NCBI GenBank assembly: GCA_021604885.1
Contig: BQJV01000037.1
Location: 1-13,014, forward strand
DNA from: Acidimicrobiales bacterium
GTDB taxonomy: Bacteria; Actinomycetota; Acidimicrobiia; Acidimicrobiales; Aldehydirespiratoraceae
Reading direction: 5' to 3'
DNA: 13,014 nt
Position numbers and translations under genes: made by a program. The notes under the pieces are model-generated. The model worked only from the letters and a program-made list of their open reading frames with translations, was not told the DNA's origin and did not search any database. Positions 1 through 6,862 of the stretch are shown in pieces (position 1 is the first letter of the stretch; the number at the start of each line of letters is the position of its first letter).

Positions 1-204
1 CCGCAGCGGGTCGAGCATGGACGACCGCTCCAGCAGCATCGACATCGTGGTCGACTCACCGCCGGGAACAACGAGACCATCCACCGACGCGAGCTGTTCA
101 GCGGTGCGGACCTCCTGGGTCGCGCACCCGAGCGCGGCGAAGATCTCGGCGTGGACGGCGAACGCGCCCTGGAGGGCGAGCACGCCGATGGTCGGGGCGG
201 ACAA
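1..204 (-). CDS. pdxT: PdxT, glutaminase subunit of pyridoxal 5'-phosphate synthase (N-terminal part, cut by window edge)
   Basis: Class I glutamine amidotransferase that releases ammonia from glutamine and channels it to PdxS for pyridoxal phosphate synthesis. Only the first 68 residues are present. They show the family's opening strand IGVLALQG (residues 6-13) and the oxyanion-loop motif PGGEST (47-52). The catalytic Cys and the His/Glu lie beyond the window. TTG at 204 is the only plausible start: the reading frame is closed nine bases upstream by the TAG of pdxS, and the next candidate (GTG at 183) would fall inside the first beta strand. A G-run sits directly against the TTG, too close to be a normal ribosome-binding site, so translation probably depends on coupling to pdxS. 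The gap to pdxS is 6 nt and both genes share one frame. Identity is certain from sequence and neighbour. Confidence 0.93.
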   Translation of the reverse strand, partial: MSAPTIGVLALQGAFAVHAEIFAALGCATQEVRTAEQLASVDGLVVPGGESTTMSMLLERSSMLDPLR

Positions 205-210
205 CCCCCG

Positions 211-1104
211 CTACCAGCCGCGTTCGGCCAGCTTCGTCTCGAGCGAGGCGATCTCGAGACCCTTCATCGCGTCGCCGAGACCGGTCGACACCTTCACCAG
301 GATGTCGGGATCCTGGAAGTGGGTGGCGGCTTCGACGATGGCCGTGGCCATCTTGGCCGGCTCGTCACTCTTGAAGATGCCGGAGCCGACGAAGACCGCC
401 TGGGCGCCGAGCTGCATGACGAGTGAGGCGTCGGCCGGCGTGGCGATGCCGCCGGCGCAGAACATCGGCACGGGAAGCTCGCCCGTCTCGGCGATCTCCT
501 GCACGAGGGGCAGCGGCGCCTGGAGCTGCTTGGCCCAGTCGAAGAGCTCGGCGGAGTCGGCCTGACCGATCTTGCGGATGTCGCCCATGATCGAGCGGAG
601 GTGGCGCACGGCTTCGACGACGTTGCCGGTGCCGGCCTCGCCCTTGGAGCGGATCATGCACGCGCCCTCGCTGATGCGGCGCAGCGCCTCGCCGAGGTTG
701 GTGGCGCCGCACACGAACGGCACGGTGAACGCCCACTTGTCGATGTGGTGCGCCTCGTCGGCCGGGGTCAGCACCTCGGACTCGTCGATGTAGTCGACAC
801 CGAGCGACTGGAGGATCTGCGCCTCGGCGAAGTGGCCGATACGGGCCTTCGCCATCACCGGGATCGAGACCGTGGCCTGGATGCCCTGGATCATCTCCGG
901 GTCGGACATGCGGGACACGCCGCCGTCACGTCGGATGTCGGACGGCACGCGTTCGAGGGCCATGACGGCCGTCGCCCCGGCGTCCTCGGCGATCTTCGCC
1001 TGCTCGGGATTGACGACGTCCATGATGACGCCGCCCTTCAACATCTCAGCCAAGCCCCGCTTGACGAGCGGTGTGCCGGTCGTGCGGCCGCTGTTCTCAG
1101 TCAT
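211..1104 (-). CDS. pdxS: PdxS, synthase subunit of pyridoxal 5'-phosphate synthase
   Basis: TIM-barrel lyase that condenses ribose 5-phosphate, glyceraldehyde 3-phosphate and PdxT-derived ammonia into pyridoxal 5'-phosphate; known family members form a dodecamer decorated by PdxT. The 297-residue length is normal. Visible landmarks are KGGVIMDV with the active-site Asp29, the Schiff-base Lys86 in VMAKARIGHF, Lys154 in RSKGEAGTG, and the phosphate-binding loops GGIATPADA (from 218) and GSGIFKS (240-246). The C-terminus ends in the usual RGW-type tail. The ATG at 1104 lacks a Shine-Dalgarno sequence: the preceding bases are pyrimidine-rich, and a TAACCT hexamer lies 6 nt upstream. It follows the DUF3048 gene by 9 nt and precedes pdxT by 6 nt. 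Confidence 0.98.
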   Translation of the reverse strand: MTENSGRTTGTPLVKRGLAEMLKGGVIMDVVNPEQAKIAEDAGATAVMALERVPSDIRRDGGVSRMSDPEMIQGIQATVSIPVMAKARIGHFAEAQILQSLGVDYIDESEVLTPADEAHHIDKWAFTVPFVCGATNLGEALRRISEGACMIRSKGEAGTGNVVEAVRHLRSIMGDIRKIGQADSAELFDWAKQLQAPLPLVQEIAETGELPVPMFCAGGIATPADASLVMQLGAQAVFVGSGIFKSDEPAKMATAIVEAATHFQDPDILVKVSTGLGDAMKGLEIASLETKLAERGW

Positions 1105-1110
1105 GAGGAG

Positions 1111-1116
1111 AGGTTA
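1111..1116 (-). promoter_or_regulatory. Candidate -10 element (TAACCT) for leaderless pdxS
   Basis: TAACCT on the minus strand fits the actinobacterial -10 pattern TANNNT and ends 6 nt before the pdxS ATG, so transcription could begin at the start codon itself. It contains the TAA stop of the upstream DUF3048 gene. No -35 match is visible. The assignment rests on the same spacing recurring before other genes here that lack a Shine-Dalgarno sequence. Confidence 0.35.
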
Positions 1117-2217
1117 TCCGTCAGCCTCGGTCAGCAGCGCCGCAGTTTCGTCGTCGACCTCGAAGCCGTAGCTGCCGGCGGGAGCCAGGGTGACCCAGGT
1201 CGAACCCGGCGTGAGTGCGATCTCGTTGCCGTCGGCATCCGTGAACAGGAACGGATCGGTGTTCGCGGCGCGGCTCCAGGTGCCCGAGTAGCGGCGGCCG
1301 TCCCGCAGGATGTGGACAGCGCCTTCACCGACGGTGTCGGCGTCCACCGAATCCGGGTCGATCGTCGACCGGCGGTAGACGGTCTCGTACACGACCACGT
1401 TGGCGAAGGCGAAGGGCTCGCCATCGGCGGTCTCGTGGATCTCGCCGTTCTGGACACGGACATAGCTGCCCTCGCCATCCCAGACGAACGCGACGGAATC
1501 CGCACCGTCGACGGTCGCTCCGTCCCCGGACTCGCCACCGGAGGGCGCATCGGCATCGAAGCCGGCGGCGAACAACGGCGTCGCGGTCCCGGCGTCGTCG
1601 CGGTACTTCTCGAGGATCTCGCCCAGGTCGGAGAACAGATTGTCGGGCCGCCCGAGACTGTCGTCACGGACCAGGTCAACGTTCGTCGCCCGATCCACCA
1701 CCAGCGTCACCAGATCGTCGCGCTCGAGGCCGCGCAGCTGGCCCGTGACGGTCGTGTTCGCCCCGGAGTACACCAGGATCGGCGCGCCGAGGTTGGTCAG
1801 GAGATCGAGGTCGCTGGTGCGGCCGGAGCGGATCGGTCCGACCCGATCCGGAAGGTCGCTGTGGAAGATCGCCGCGAAGCGCGTCGCCCGCGCCTCGATC
1901 CGTTCCTCGATCACGACATCGGCGCGCTCGATCCCGGCCCAGGAGTCCTGGACCGTGTTGTTGTTCGAGATCTTCACGACGATCGCCGGTGCGTCGAGGA
2001 TCGACTCGTCGTCGAGGGCTTCCCCGGTCAGCGGCGACGGGGGGCCCTCGGGCTCGGTGGTCGTCGTTGTCGTCGTCGACGTGCTGGTCGTGCTGGTCGT
2101 CGTCGGCTCGTCCTCGGCGACGTCGACGCCGCCTCCGGAACAGGCCGCCGCGACGACAGCGAGGACGACGAGAAGAGCGCTTGCCACGGCACGGGGGCCG
2201 CGAAGGATCGTGTGCAT
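1114..2217 (-). CDS. DUF3048 domain lipoprotein (YerB-like), secreted
   Basis: Predicted lipoprotein of 367 residues. Residues 1-25 form a signal peptide with a hydrophobic core and a lipobox-like AAAC, giving lipidated Cys26. A Thr/Ser linker follows (39-54). The DUF3048 N-terminal domain begins near PLTGE (62) and contains ADVVIEE (99-105) and the segment TRFAAIFHSDLPDRVGPIRS (112-131), typical of the family. The C-terminal DUF3048 domain spans roughly 235-350 and includes VAFVWDG and the FANVVV strand. The function of this family is not established, and nothing here identifies a substrate. The start overlaps the stop of the M48-like gene by one base (TGATG), implying translational coupling, and pdxS follows 9 nt after the stop. 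Family assignment is secure; role unknown. Confidence 0.9.
   Translation of the reverse strand: MHTILRGPRAVASALLVVLAVVAAACSGGGVDVAEDEPTTTSTTSTSTTTTTTTEPEGPPSPLTGEALDDESILDAPAIVVKISNNNTVQDSWAGIERADVVIEERIEARATRFAAIFHSDLPDRVGPIRSGRTSDLDLLTNLGAPILVYSGANTTVTGQLRGLERDDLVTLVVDRATNVDLVRDDSLGRPDNLFSDLGEILEKYRDDAGTATPLFAAGFDADAPSGGESGDGATVDGADSVAFVWDGEGSYVRVQNGEIHETADGEPFAFANVVVYETVYRRSTIDPDSVDADTVGEGAVHILRDGRRYSGTWSRAANTDPFLFTDADGNEIALTPGSTWVTLAPAGSYGFEVDDETAALLTEADG
2056..2103 (-). repeat. Low-complexity Thr/Ser codon run in the DUF3048 lipoprotein
   Basis: Sixteen consecutive Thr or Ser codons (residues 39-54) give a near-triplet repeat on the plus strand (gtc/gtt/gtg/ctg). It encodes a flexible linker between the lipid anchor and the folded domain, a common layout in actinobacterial lipoproteins. 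Codons are mixed, so it is not a perfect microsatellite. Confidence 0.75.
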
Positions 2218-2945
2218 CAGAGTTCCCGAAGTGTGTCGATGCGCTCGGTGAGCGCCGGCTGCACGAGACCGTGCGAGCCGTGGGGGCCGATCAGCCAGAG
2301 ATGGCGGGACGCCGGTCGGTCAGGCACGCCGTCGGCGATTGCCGCCTTTTCGAACGCACCGGCGAGGGCGGGCGGATAGCGGGTGAGCTTCACGCCTTCG
2401 ATGTCGACCAGGGCGAGGCGCCGATCGTCGAGCATGCGGCTGCGGAGACGGTCGGCGAAGGGTCCGTAGAACGGCGCGACCGATGCGAGCACGGTTGCCG
2501 CGTGGATCCCGTTGCCGAACATCACGAGCTCCCGGGCCACGACCGCTTCGAGTTCGAGGCGGTCGAGTTGGCGAAGCGCTCCCGTGGTGACGACGAGTCG
2601 GGTGTCGTTGGCGTTGCCGGCGACCGCCGCATCCGGCGCCCGCGACTCGACCAGGTAGAGCTGGGGCTCACTGATGCCGTGGCTGGCGCAGATGCTCTCG
2701 ACGAGGCTCTCGAGCCGCGGCTCGGAGCCGGGGATCAGCGGCTGTGCACCGAGCGACCGCAGGGCCGCACTCGGGGCCCGTCGCTCGAGCCACCAGACGA
2801 GGGCGACCGCGATTGCGACGCCGACGACGAGGCCGATGAGCAGCGACACGGGCGCGTCGAGCACGACGGCGATGACGATCGCCACGACGACCGCAGGGAC
2901 GATCGCCGGCGCGAGCAACAGGAGGCGAGGCGCGACAGTGGGCAT
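2217..2945 (-). CDS. M48-like (HtpX-type) membrane protein lacking the catalytic zinc site
   Basis: A 242-residue protein with two N-terminal membrane helices (about 8-29 and 33-52) and a domain that reads like an M48 peptidase. Family-like segments include LYLVESRAPDAAVAG (97-110), VVTTGAL (118-124), LELEAVVARELVMF (130-143), and a C-terminus ending in a TERIDTLREL-type helix. The zinc motif HExxH is replaced by R138-E-L-V-M142, so both histidines are gone. The downstream Glu normally found in an EYxAD-type motif is also missing (RLALVD, 176-181). Proteolysis is therefore unlikely, and a scaffold or regulatory role is an inference. It lies 19 nt after lemA; LemA and HtpX-type proteins are frequent neighbours. 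ATG 2945 has a GGAG (2954-2957) 8 nt upstream. No frameshift is seen, so this is a diverged gene and not a pseudogene. Confidence 0.78.
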   Translation of the reverse strand: MPTVAPRLLLLAPAIVPAVVVAIVIAVVLDAPVSLLIGLVVGVAIAVALVWWLERRAPSAALRSLGAQPLIPGSEPRLESLVESICASHGISEPQLYLVESRAPDAAVAGNANDTRLVVTTGALRQLDRLELEAVVARELVMFGNGIHAATVLASVAPFYGPFADRLRSRMLDDRRLALVDIEGVKLTRYPPALAGAFEKAAIADGVPDRPASRHLWLIGPHGSHGLVQPALTERIDTLREL

Positions 2946-2964
2946 GATCCAGGCTCCGGAGCGA

Positions 2965-3519
2965 TCAGAACTCGACGGAGACGTTGCCCCGCTCTTCGCC
3001 CTCGGCCTCGAAATACTCCCGCTCGTTGAAGCGCAGCGCGCCGGCCAGCACGACGGCCGGGAAGGTCTGGATCGCAGTGTTGTACTTGAGGACGGAGTCG
3101 TTGTAGTGCTGACGGGCGAAGGCGATACGACCTTCGGTGGAGGTCAGCTCCTCCTGGAGCTCCAGGAAGTTCGTGTTGGCCTTGAGGTCCGGGTAGGCCT
3201 CACTCAGCGCGAACAGCTTGTTCAGCGCGCCGGTGAGCATGTTCTCGCTCTGGGCGGACTCGACCGGACCGGTCGCCGTGGTGGCGGCGTTGCGAGCCGA
3301 GATAACCGCTTCGAGGGTCTCCTGCTCATGCGAGGCGTAGCCCTTGACGGTCTCGACCAGGTTCGGGATGAGATCCCAGCGCCGTTTGAGCTGGACGTCG
3401 ATCTGCGCCCAGGCGTTCTCGATGCGGTTCCGGAACTTGACGAGGTTGTTGTAGAGCCGGATCACGTAGAAGACCAGCAGCAACACCACGACGAGGATGA
3501 CGATCAGTGCAATGACCAT
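2965..3519 (-). CDS. lemA: LemA family membrane protein
   Basis: A 184-residue LemA family protein. A single hydrophobic helix (about 2-20) anchors the N-terminus, followed by the hallmark LYNNLVKFRNRIENAWAQID and LKRRWDLIPNLVETVKGY segments and a long helical body. The conserved C-terminal part includes AFARQHYNDSVLKYNTAI and a PAVVLAG-type stretch. The molecular function of LemA proteins is not settled. Here it heads a short run with the M48-like protein, as in many genomes. ATG 3519 has no Shine-Dalgarno sequence, but a TACGCT lies 7 nt upstream. Family assignment is certain. Confidence 0.95.
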   Translation of the reverse strand: MVIALIVILVVVLLLVFYVIRLYNNLVKFRNRIENAWAQIDVQLKRRWDLIPNLVETVKGYASHEQETLEAVISARNAATTATGPVESAQSENMLTGALNKLFALSEAYPDLKANTNFLELQEELTSTEGRIAFARQHYNDSVLKYNTAIQTFPAVVLAGALRFNEREYFEAEGEERGNVSVEF

Positions 3520-3526
3520 GGATGGA

Positions 3527-3532
3527 AGCGTA
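3527..3532 (-). promoter_or_regulatory. Candidate -10 element (TACGCT) for lemA
   Basis: TACGCT fits TANNNT and ends 7 nt before the lemA ATG, within the 44-bp gap after the mannosyltransferase gene. No Shine-Dalgarno and no clear -35 hexamer are seen, which suggests a leaderless transcript that would start the lemA/M48-like/DUF3048/pdxST run. Confidence 0.4.
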
Positions 3533-3563
3533 GCCCCGCGGGAAGGTCGTCCGGCCGCGCTGA

Positions 3564-4652
3564 TCAGCTGCCGTCGGCGGCCGTGTGAGCGATCCGTTCG
3601 TAGCGGGCGAGATAGAGGTCCGCCAGCGCGGCCATGGAGAACTCCTCGGCGCGCTCGCGGCCCGAGGTGACGAACGCGTTGCGACGGCTCTCGTCCCGCA
3701 ACACCTCACGCAGACTGCGGGCGAGTGCGGCGGCGTCGCCGGCCGGGAAGAGCAACGCGTCGCTCCCCTGGCGAGCCGCGTTCGCATAGCCGGGGATGTC
3801 GCTCGCGACCACCGGTGTGCGCGCCGCCATGCCTTCGATCAGCACGATGCCGAAGGACTCGCCGTGCAACGACGGTGCGCAGAACACGTCGGCGCCCTTG
3901 ATGCGGGCGATCTTCTCCGATTCGCTGATGGCGCCGAGCCACACCAATCGTGGGTCGCCGGCGTAGGCCGCCTTCATCGATTCGGTCTCTGCGCCCTCGC
4001 CGGCGATCCAGATCCGGACGTCGGGCGGCAACAACGCCGCCGCCTCGAGCAGGACCCGCAGGCCCTTGCGTTCCTCGTGGCGGCCGATGAAGAACACGGT
4101 CGGCCCGTCGGTCGGATGGGCCTCGCTCTCGTCGTATCGGCGGACCTCGACGGCGTTGAACGTGAGGTCGTACTCGCCGCCGAGATAGGTGCGCGCCATC
4201 GTGCGGGCGTCCTCGGACACCGCGACCTTGTCATCGAGACGAGCGGCGAGATAGCGCACGACGTTCGGCATGAACTCGTAGGAAAGGGACGTGCCCGCCA
4301 TGTGGAACGTGCCGAGGAGCGGCGCGGGCTTCGTCAACAGGGTCGTGGTGGTCGGGCCGGGCGCGAGCGGCTCGTGGAGATGGATCACGTCGAACGCCTC
4401 GTCACGCATCGCCCGGATCGTGCGGAGCTGAGCCGACGGGTCGGGCGCGACCGGCGCGACCGAGCCGTTGCTCGACGCGGGGAGGCTGAGGCCGAGGGGG
4501 GTGACACCGGCGTCCGGCGGCGGTCCGTCGCACGGCGCGAGCACACGGACGGCGTGGCCCTTGCGGCGCAGGGCGCGAGCGAGGGCGAGCACCTGGTTCT
4601 GCACCCCGCCCGGCAGGGTCAGGCTGTAGGGGCACACCATCCCGATCCTCAT
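3564..4652 (-). CDS. pimA: PimA-like GT4 glycosyltransferase (phosphatidylinositol alpha-mannosyltransferase)
   Basis: GT-B fold glycosyltransferase of 362 residues, predicted to transfer mannose from GDP-mannose to phosphatidylinositol at the cytoplasmic face of the membrane, the first step of PIM synthesis. The opening MRIGMVCPYS and the GGVQ loop (15-18) match mycobacterial PimA. HLHEP (91-95), TFH with His117, the donor-phosphate residues Arg191 and Lys196 in GRHEERKG, and the EX7E motif ESFGIVLIE (265-273) are all present. Differences from mycobacterial PimA include TFHMA in place of TFHTS and only scattered arginines (R77, R80, R83) where PimA has a dense basic helix used for membrane contact. 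The start overlaps the acyltransferase stop by four bases (ATGA). PimA is the best call from motifs plus synteny; another lipid GT4 specificity remains possible. Confidence 0.85.
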   Translation of the reverse strand: MRIGMVCPYSLTLPGGVQNQVLALARALRRKGHAVRVLAPCDGPPPDAGVTPLGLSLPASSNGSVAPVAPDPSAQLRTIRAMRDEAFDVIHLHEPLAPGPTTTTLLTKPAPLLGTFHMAGTSLSYEFMPNVVRYLAARLDDKVAVSEDARTMARTYLGGEYDLTFNAVEVRRYDESEAHPTDGPTVFFIGRHEERKGLRVLLEAAALLPPDVRIWIAGEGAETESMKAAYAGDPRLVWLGAISESEKIARIKGADVFCAPSLHGESFGIVLIEGMAARTPVVASDIPGYANAARQGSDALLFPAGDAAALARSLREVLRDESRRNAFVTSGRERAEEFSMAALADLYLARYERIAHTAADGS

Positions 4653-5560
4653 GCCAGATCCTCGAAGTGGGGCGGTAGCGGTTCACCGATCGCGGCGTAG
4701 TCGCTCGGCCAGTTCGGCTGGAGCATGTGCCACTGCTCGGGGGCGGCGGAGATCAGCGACTCGAACGCGGTCGCGAGGTCCTGCGTGACGCGGCTGATGT
4801 CCTCGCGGAGCTTGCCCCGCCGTTCGGTGTCGAGCGCCGGGAGGACATGGCCCCACCGGCTGCCGTCCTTCCAGTAGACCGCGGTCGGGAGCAGGGGCGA
4901 GCCGGTGCGCAGGGCCAGGGTGGCGGGACCGGCCGGCAGCGTGGTGCGCTCGCCGAAGAACTCGACGGGGATGCCGTTGCCCTGGAGGTCACGATCGGCC
5001 AGCAGGCAGAGGACCTCGCCGCGGTTGAGCGCCCCAACGCTGGCCTTCCCGGCCTCCGGCCCGAGCGGCACGATGTTCATGCCGAGCGACTCCCGATAGC
5101 TCACGAACCATTCGAACAGCTCCGGAGGCTCGAGCGGCTCCACGATGGCCGTGACCTTGTACTTCGGCACGAGTGCGAGCCAGAACGCCGCCCACTCCCA
5201 GGTGCCAAGGTGCGGGAGAGCGAGAATCGGACCCTGGCCGTTGGCGCACGCCTCCTCGACCTGCCCGAAGCCCTCGTAGCCGAACTCCCGGTCGATCTTC
5301 GCCGCCGAGTGATCGGGGAGGCGGAAACTCTCGTGGTAGTAGCGGGCGTACCACTCGAAGACCTCGGCGACCTTGCGCCGCTTCTCCACCGCGCTGAGCG
5401 GGCGTCCGTAGACCCGCTCGAGATTGTGGGCGACCACGCGGCGCCGTTCGGGCGACGCAGCGGCTCCCGCCCCGATCAGGCGGGCCGCGGTGGTGCCGAC
5501 AGAGGCCGGGAGTCGACGGGCCAGCAACGACCCCGCCTTGTAGGCGGAGGCGGACGGCAC
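4649..5560 (-). CDS. LpxL/HtrB-type acyltransferase, probable PIM acyltransferase (PatA-like)
   Basis: Membrane-associated acyltransferase of 303 residues in the LpxL/HtrB superfamily. The catalytic HX4E motif is HLGTWE (His117, Glu122). Other family segments are ILALPHLG, the DRDLQGNGIPVEFFG stretch (189-203) and PAGPATLALRTGSPLLP (209-225). In mycobacteria the equivalent gene lies between pgsA and pimA and its product acylates the mannose of PIM1/PIM2; the same position here supports that role by inference. The start is GTG at 5560, 3 nt after the pgsA stop, without a Shine-Dalgarno sequence, so re-initiation is likely. The 3' end overlaps pimA by four bases. The superfamily is certain and the PIM specificity likely. 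Confidence 0.88.
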   Translation of the reverse strand: MPSASAYKAGSLLARRLPASVGTTAARLIGAGAAASPERRRVVAHNLERVYGRPLSAVEKRRKVAEVFEWYARYYHESFRLPDHSAAKIDREFGYEGFGQVEEACANGQGPILALPHLGTWEWAAFWLALVPKYKVTAIVEPLEPPELFEWFVSYRESLGMNIVPLGPEAGKASVGALNRGEVLCLLADRDLQGNGIPVEFFGERTTLPAGPATLALRTGSPLLPTAVYWKDGSRWGHVLPALDTERRGKLREDISRVTQDLATAFESLISAAPEQWHMLQPNWPSDYAAIGEPLPPHFEDLA

Positions 5561-5563
5561 GGG

Positions 5564-6259
5564 TCAGCCGTCGCGCAGGGAGCGACGCTCACGCATGCGC
5601 TGACGCCACTGCGACTCGGTGGTCGCACGCTGACGGGCTCGGGGCTGACGTCGCTGCTGACGAGCGGCCAGCGGGCGATCCACGGAGGCCTGCTTCCAGA
5701 CCTTGACGAACCGCTGGATCGCGGTGATCGCGGTGAGCACGAACATCACCCACAGGATCGGGATGAGCAGCTCAGCGAACAGCAGGGCGAGAGCCAGCAC
5801 GATGATGCGCTCGGCCCGCTCCATGATCCCGCCCTTGGCGTCGTAGCCGAGCGACTCGGCCTTCGCCCGCTGGTACGAGATGAACATCGCGAGGCCCATG
5901 ATCGCCACCGGCAGCATCATGATGCGGCCCGGCTCGGTGCTCGCGAGGTGCCAGGCGACACCGCCGAAGAGCAGGCCGTCGGTCAGCCGATCGGAGACCG
6001 AGTCGAAGTAGGCGCCTCGGTCCGAACCGGTGCCGGAAGCTCGGGCAACCGCGCCGTCGAGGGCGTCGGGGATGCCGGTGAGCAGGAGAAACAGGAAGCC
6101 GAGTCGGGTGTAGCCGGCACCGATCGTGACCGCGGCGACCGAGGCCATGACGATGCCGATGACCGTGATGACGTCGGCAGTGATGCCGGTGCGTCGCAGG
6201 CTGTGACCGATGGGCGTGAGGCCCTTGTCGACCGTTGTGCGCCAATTTCCGTCGAACAT
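5564..6259 (-). CDS. pgsA: CDP-alcohol phosphatidyltransferase, probable phosphatidylinositol-phosphate synthase
   Basis: Integral membrane enzyme that exchanges CMP of CDP-diacylglycerol for a sugar alcohol phosphate, here most likely inositol 1-phosphate, supplying the lipid mannosylated by PimA. The diagnostic D-x2-DG-x2-AR-x8-G-x3-D-x3-D signature is complete in the stretch from DALDGAVAR to the aspartates of FDSVSD. Several hydrophobic helices follow, with SYQRAKAESLG and ERAERII segments as in mycobacterial PgsA1. A TTG at 6283 would add eight residues, but the ATG at 6259 is preferred because AGGAG lies 5 nt upstream, giving 231 residues. The last ~40 residues form an Arg/Gln-rich hydrophilic tail. 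Phosphatidylglycerophosphate synthase is the main alternative; the neighbourhood argues against it. Confidence 0.9.
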   Translation of the reverse strand: MFDGNWRTTVDKGLTPIGHSLRRTGITADVITVIGIVMASVAAVTIGAGYTRLGFLFLLLTGIPDALDGAVARASGTGSDRGAYFDSVSDRLTDGLLFGGVAWHLASTEPGRIMMLPVAIMGLAMFISYQRAKAESLGYDAKGGIMERAERIIVLALALLFAELLIPILWVMFVLTAITAIQRFVKVWKQASVDRPLAARQQRRQPRARQRATTESQWRQRMRERRSLRDG

Positions 6260-6264
6260 GAGAA

Positions 6265-6269
6265 CTCCT
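6265..6269 (-). promoter_or_regulatory. Ribosome-binding site (AGGAG) that fixes the pgsA start
   Basis: AGGAG lies 5 nt before the ATG at 6259. It falls within the short extension that a TTG start at 6283 would translate, so it argues for the shorter protein. Confidence 0.75.
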
Positions 6270-6282
6270 GGGGGACGGCCCA

Positions 6283-6288
6283 AGGGTA
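6283..6288 (-). promoter_or_regulatory. Candidate -10 element (TACCCT) upstream of pgsA
   Basis: TACCCT fits TANNNT and sits in the 52-bp gap before pgsA. It ends 23 nt before the ATG, leaving room for a short leader that would carry the AGGAG site. It overlaps the alternative TTG start, which is a further reason to reject that start. No -35 hexamer is clear. Confidence 0.35.
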
Positions 6289-6311
6289 GCAGCGCGCTCC
6301 CCGGTGCCGGT

Positions 6312-6857
6312 TCAGCCCTCGTCCTCCACCGCGGCGGTCTGGTACGCCGACCAGTCCTCGGGATTGTGTTCGGTGAAGTGGTCGATGATCTCGCCGTCGA
6401 TGCCGTCGACCAGCACGAGGCCGCGGTGTTCGGGAGACGGCTCGTTCGAGTAGAGCAGGATGCGCCACGTCGGACGACTGCGGAAGCCGCGCCAGCCGAG
6501 TTGCGCGGACGCGTGGCCGACCGGGAAGCCGACCTGGCGGGTCGCCGCGCCGAGCGCCTGCTCCTCGTCGAACGAGAGGTCCCAACCGCCCTGCAGGTGG
6601 TAGAGCCCGATGACGATCAGGGCGATGCCGGCAACCGTGACGCCGCCGTTGACGAGAACGGCGCCTTCACCGGCCATCGCGACGGCCACGACGCAGCCGA
6701 TACCGAGGAGGATGTAGAGCACGCCGGGGATGCGGCGGCGACTGTTGTTCGGGAACAGATAGGGCGTGGCGATCGCCGTGGTGTCGAGGTCCGCGGGGAG
6801 CTCGTCACGGACGTCCTCGTCGCGGACCGGCTCGTCGGAGATCACTTCGTCGGACAC
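6312..6857 (-). CDS. Uncharacterised two-helix membrane protein between HIT and pgsA
   Basis: I do not recognise this family. The GTG at 6857 gives 181 residues: an acidic hydrophilic N-terminus (1-25, rich in Asp and Glu), a linker with SRRRIPG, two adjacent membrane helices (about 44-63 and 68-88) and a soluble C-terminal part of about 90 residues. That part contains GFPVGHASAQLGWRGF, TWRILLYSNEP and GLVLVDGIDGEIIDHF. The acidic N-terminus followed by SRRR suggests both ends lie in the cytoplasm by the positive-inside rule. The start is 5 nt after the HIT stop and has TACCCT 7 nt upstream instead of a Shine-Dalgarno sequence. The reading frame stays open much further upstream, but that extension is an Arg/Pro/His-rich shadow of the HIT gene. 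The position in a PIM operon hints at a lipid or envelope role, by inference only. Confidence 0.7.
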   Translation of the reverse strand: MSDEVISDEPVRDEDVRDELPADLDTTAIATPYLFPNNSRRRIPGVLYILLGIGCVVAVAMAGEGAVLVNGGVTVAGIALIVIGLYHLQGGWDLSFDEEQALGAATRQVGFPVGHASAQLGWRGFRSRPTWRILLYSNEPSPEHRGLVLVDGIDGEIIDHFTEHNPEDWSAYQTAAVEDEG

Positions 6858-6862
6858 GTCGT

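Noticed and set aside
601..2379. Long plus-strand open frame of 592 codons opposite pdxS, the DUF3048 gene and part of the M48-like gene
   Set aside because: It runs antisense across three well-supported genes, its product is rich in Arg, Asp, Gly and His with no recognisable motif, and such frames are expected opposite high-GC3 genes.
4727..6289. Plus-strand open frame of 520 codons opposite the acyltransferase and pgsA
   Set aside because: Spans two overlapping-operon genes in antisense and has no domain-like segment.
6260..6311. Short inverted repeats (CCGG-CA-CCGG type) in the gap before pgsA as a terminator
   Set aside because: Stem is only four pairs and no T-run follows; chance palindromes are common in this GC-rich DNA.
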